7,916 nucleotides of DNA from DATAYF01 sp036272735. Its GTDB lineage: Bacteria > Chloroflexota > Ktedonobacteria > Ktedonobacterales > Ktedonobacteraceae. Shown here one piece after another: positions 5,495-7,916 of the stretch (positions within the stretch are counted from its first letter, which is position 1; each line of letters begins with the position of its first letter). Location: positions 1 through 7,916 of the forward strand of contig DATAYF010000122.1 of NCBI GenBank assembly GCA_036272735.1, in the 5' to 3' direction. The position numbers and the translations under genes were made by a program. The notes below the pieces were generated by a model. The model saw nothing but the letters and a program-made list of their open reading frames with translations, ran no database searches and was not told the DNA's origin.

Positions 5495-6391
5495 CTATAA
5501 GGGTCGACTCGCTACTGGCGCTGGTGCCTGTGTATGATTGGCCCTCTGTAGATAGCTTTGTAACACCTGCGCCACCAGATCGGCATGCTCAGTAACGCCT
5601 CCCGTATGATGACCAGGAACAATGGCTGAGTTCGGATCTTTCTCCATTGTCTTCCAGGCTTTCTTCTTAGCAAGCTCTTTATCAAACCAGATAAAATCAA
5701 CGTATTCGGGCATGAAACGTTTTTTGTAAAGAGCAGCAAGCCAGGTGAAAATGCCCACGTAATCGTTAAGCAGCGCATCAGTGGGAGGAAACAGTACGTG
5801 TAAGCGTGCATCAATAGCCAGCAATTTGGGAAAGTCTTGTAGTAGTAGGTCGTTGGCAGTATACAACATGCTATAGACATGCCGTGCCGCGTGTCGAAGG
5901 CGCAAGAACGAAATGAGTTGATGCATGGGTTGGATATGTAGCAGCGTGCTGATAGCGTGTATGCTACGCACAACAACCTGGCGCATCGTTGAAACGGAGA
6001 TTGGAGCAATCAACGACAGAAAAGTGACCTGTTGCCCCTGTGCATGAAGTTGCCGCGCCATTTCGTAGGCGAGCAGCGAACCATTGCAAAATCCACCCAA
6101 TTGATAGGGCCCCTCCGGTTGAACGACATGCAAAGCCTCGAGATGGGCGGCAGCCATTTCTTCTATACTCATTGGTTTGCAGGGGCCATTAAAAATAAAG
6201 GGGTCGAGGGCATAAAATGGCTGCTCAGGCCCCAGAGTACGCGCCAGCGTGTAACAGTAGAATGGGACTCCGCCGGTCCAGTTTCCATGGAGCAAGAAAA
6301 AAGGACGTGTCCGCTTTCCAGCTTGAATAGTATGCAAAGCAGTCTGAGCATTGTGTTGTTCAGGAGCCGGTAACGAATAATCCTTCAACAT
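5495..6391 (-). CDS. Alpha/beta-hydrolase of the thioesterase-domain family with a cysteine at the nucleophile position
   Basis: The 298-residue product resembles the stand-alone thioesterase domains of polyketide and nonribosomal peptide systems (Pfam Thioesterase type). It has the oxyanion-hole strand FFLLHGNWTGG (31-41), the SIEEMAAAHLEAL helix, and the nucleophile elbow GGFCNGSLLAYEMARQL (99-115). The nucleophile position is Cys102 (G-x-C-x-G), not Ser. The general-base His is probably His262 in PGHHTGG. The usual acid after strand 6 (LID in relatives) reads LIA, so Ala129 replaces Asp; an Asp near 205-210 might substitute. No signal peptide is seen, so it is cytoplasmic. It starts 14 bp after the GH2 stop codon and is presumably co-transcribed with it. 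No synthase or carrier protein is in the window, so it may act on an acyl-CoA, a lipid ester or a polyketide made elsewhere. Confidence 0.8.
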   Translation of the reverse strand: MLKDYSLPAPEQHNAQTALHTIQAGKRTRPFFLLHGNWTGGVPFYCYTLARTLGPEQPFYALDPFIFNGPCKPMSIEEMAAAHLEALHVVQPEGPYQLGGFCNGSLLAYEMARQLHAQGQQVTFLSLIAPISVSTMRQVVVRSIHAISTLLHIQPMHQLISFLRLRHAARHVYSMLYTANDLLLQDFPKLLAIDARLHVLFPPTDALLNDYVGIFTWLAALYKKRFMPEYVDFIWFDKELAKKKAWKTMEKDPNSAIVPGHHTGGVTEHADLVAQVLQSYLQRANHTQAPAPVASRPL

Positions 6392-6405
6392 ATAATCGAG
6401 CTTTC

Positions 6406-7916
6406 TTATACCTGTATCGTTATTTCATTGTATGCATTGAGCGGCGCTACGACACCACGAAAGGTAATCATGCGCTGCTTGTCTACGGGAAAGAGTGTGA
6501 CCACTTTTTCGCTATGTGGTTGCAGGTGAAAGTAATTATCTTCCGGCACGTAATTAGCGACGTGAATAGCAACGGATTGCACGAACTTTTCAGTTTGCAG
6601 CGTTAACATATAGGTTCCATCAGCCTGAGCTATCGCGTGAGCGGAGAGTCCGAGGTCGGTCTCGCGGGCGGATGGTAGCCCTTGTGGAAAATAGAACGCT
6701 TCGCTGATCGGCTGAGAGCTTTGGTGATTGCGCATCGTCGCCACAGCAACGTCATAGCCAGCGGGACCAAAGCGATACGCATAGGTAAGATCAAGAAACT
6801 GCTCAAAAAGCGCATCCGCATGCAATTCTACCGCATCATGCGGTGGCAAAGCAATGGTTTTGCTCACGCTTGCCATACATGTTCCCGCAGCACGGTAGAG
6901 TGAGAGTTGGATCTCAGCGGAGAGTATTGTTTCTCTGTCGTTGATGACGTGTAGCCACAGGCCGTTGAGTCCCTCATCCGAGAAGAAGCACGCTTGCGGC
7001 AGCGAGACCCTTCTGAAATAGTAGTAGGCGGCCTTGGGATAGCTGGTAGAATCGAGCATACTCCAACCCGCGCCAGGCCAGAGGTCACGATAGAACCAGG
7101 TGAGTCCACCATTACAGACGGAGTTGCGCCGCCGCCATTCCGCGAAAACGTACGCCATCACTTCACCGCTGGTCACGCGACTGAGCGCGAGGTAACGCTC
7201 CATGTCGCTATAGCGCAGTTTGAGCGGTTCGACATCGAACAGCAACTTCAGGTAATAATCACGCACGTCATCGAAATCCCACGCAGCGCCCGCGTCACGT
7301 GGTACGCGCGCCTTCCATTTGGGATGATGCACCGCCAGTTCATGCGGTTTGATAAACAGGTCAATGGTCTGATCTTCTGGAATGTGTGCAAAACTCAGAC
7401 ATTCTGCGGCGAAACGTACATCGCTGCACCGAGCATCTTCCAACGGTCGCAGAAATGCGCCGACGCCCTGATAATGTGAAGTACCCACGTTGGCCTGAAA
7501 AGGCAGAGCGCCACCAGCGGGGCTTGAGACCCAGTATGGAACATCCACGTATTGCTGGCAAATGGTCGGCAACGTGTGATCGAAGAACGTACTTTTCCAC
7601 GCCTCTTGCGGCAGACCCAGCATCGCTACCTGCTGCTGAATTTCGCTATTGCCACATAGCACAGCCAGACAGGCATGAGTTTGCAGACGTGCGAGCAACT
7701 GCTCGCATTCCTGGCGGCAATTGGCAAGAAAATCCTCATTTGTGGTAGGGTAATCCATGTTCGCAAACATGAAATCTTGCCAGATCAGTATGCCCAACTC
7801 GTCGCAGAGATCGTAGAATGCGTCATCTTCGTATACCATCGTCCCACCCACACGCAGCATATTGACACCAGCGGATTGAGCAGTCCGTAACGCTGTTTCG
7901 TATGTTTGATAGCTGC
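6406..7916 (-). CDS. Glycoside hydrolase family 2, beta-mannosidase-like (5' end beyond the window)
   Basis: The C-terminal ~503 residues are present; the N-terminal jelly-roll and Ig-like domains of this family lie past the right edge. The frame is open to the edge, and codons before the internal Met at 7860 also match (YETALRTAQSAGVNMLRVGG). Within the TIM barrel are VYEDDAFYDLCDELGILIWQ, then CGNSE with the acid/base Glu at 7642-7644, and FAAE with the probable nucleophile Glu at 7402-7404. The substrate-side motif GGLTWFYRDLWPGAGWSMLD matches the mannosidase W-x-x-x-D-x-W-P-G pattern. A C-terminal beta-rich domain closes the protein. The sequence after the nucleophile (CLSFAHIP) departs from the usual (F/Y)G-x-Q-S, so specificity is uncertain. 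Such enzymes trim terminal beta-mannosyl or related residues from oligosaccharides. Its stop is 14 bp before the thioesterase start. Confidence 0.85.
   Translation of the reverse strand, partial: SYQTYETALRTAQSAGVNMLRVGGTMVYEDDAFYDLCDELGILIWQDFMFANMDYPTTNEDFLANCRQECEQLLARLQTHACLAVLCGNSEIQQQVAMLGLPQEAWKSTFFDHTLPTICQQYVDVPYWVSSPAGGALPFQANVGTSHYQGVGAFLRPLEDARCSDVRFAAECLSFAHIPEDQTIDLFIKPHELAVHHPKWKARVPRDAGAAWDFDDVRDYYLKLLFDVEPLKLRYSDMERYLALSRVTSGEVMAYVFAEWRRRNSVCNGGLTWFYRDLWPGAGWSMLDSTSYPKAAYYYFRRVSLPQACFFSDEGLNGLWLHVINDRETILSAEIQLSLYRAAGTCMASVSKTIALPPHDAVELHADALFEQFLDLTYAYRFGPAGYDVAVATMRNHQSSQPISEAFYFPQGLPSARETDLGLSAHAIAQADGTYMLTLQTEKFVQSVAIHVANYVPEDNYFHLQPHSEKVVTLFPVDKQRMITFRGVVAPLNAYNEITIQV

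Noticed and set aside
6994..7479. Plus-strand open frame (161 codons) across the GH2 gene
   Set aside because: Antisense to a conserved GH2 barrel including its nucleophile; no domain seen.
1..7916. CRISPR array, tRNA, rRNA, toxin-antitoxin module
   Set aside because: No regularly spaced repeats or RNA-gene structures were seen. The RHH gene could suggest an antitoxin, but its partner is tnpB, not a toxin.

Overview
The window is about 7.9 kb of moderately GC-rich bacterial chromosome. It carries five protein-coding genes on the minus strand, a decayed TnpB-type transposon on the plus strand, and what looks like the right end of a second TnpB-type transposon at the left edge. TnpB-only elements, a lone bacterial-type carotenoid desaturase, a Tat-dependent phosphoesterase and a divergent family 2 mannosidase together suggest a soil Chloroflexota, possibly Ktedonobacteria. 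This is an inference from gene style; there is no rRNA or other marker to prove it.

Layout: (1) 2-167, tail and hairpin-rich right end of a TnpB-type element, reading rightward. (2) 114-1196 minus, a coiled-coil protein with two membrane segments, whose last ~17 codons are written in that transposon end. (3) 1303-1338, a perfect 15-bp hairpin between genes. (4) 1359-2861 minus, a full-length CrtI-type phytoene desaturase. (5) about 2990-4520 plus, a degenerate transposon: promoter, intact ribbon-helix-helix (RHH) gene, then a tnpB pseudogene with two stop codons and one frameshift, then a structured right end. (6) 4544-7916 minus, three co-directional genes: partial GH2 beta-mannosidase-like enzyme, 14-bp gap, alpha/beta-hydrolase thioesterase, 57-bp gap, Tat-exported YkuE-type metallophosphoesterase. 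These three are probably one operon whose promoter lies beyond the right edge.

How the parts fit: the GH2/thioesterase/phosphoesterase cluster may act on a glycolipid or envelope glycoconjugate, but no substrate can be read from sequence. The desaturase is a pigment gene without crtB or other partners in view. The most interesting structure is the RHH-tnpB pair. It has a near-consensus promoter whose predicted start site falls on the RHH start codon. Two copies of ATACGT 11 bp apart straddle the -10 box and look like an RHH operator. The RHH and tnpB frames overlap. The nuclease gene is dead while the small regulator remains open. No CRISPR array, tRNA, rRNA or prophage was seen.
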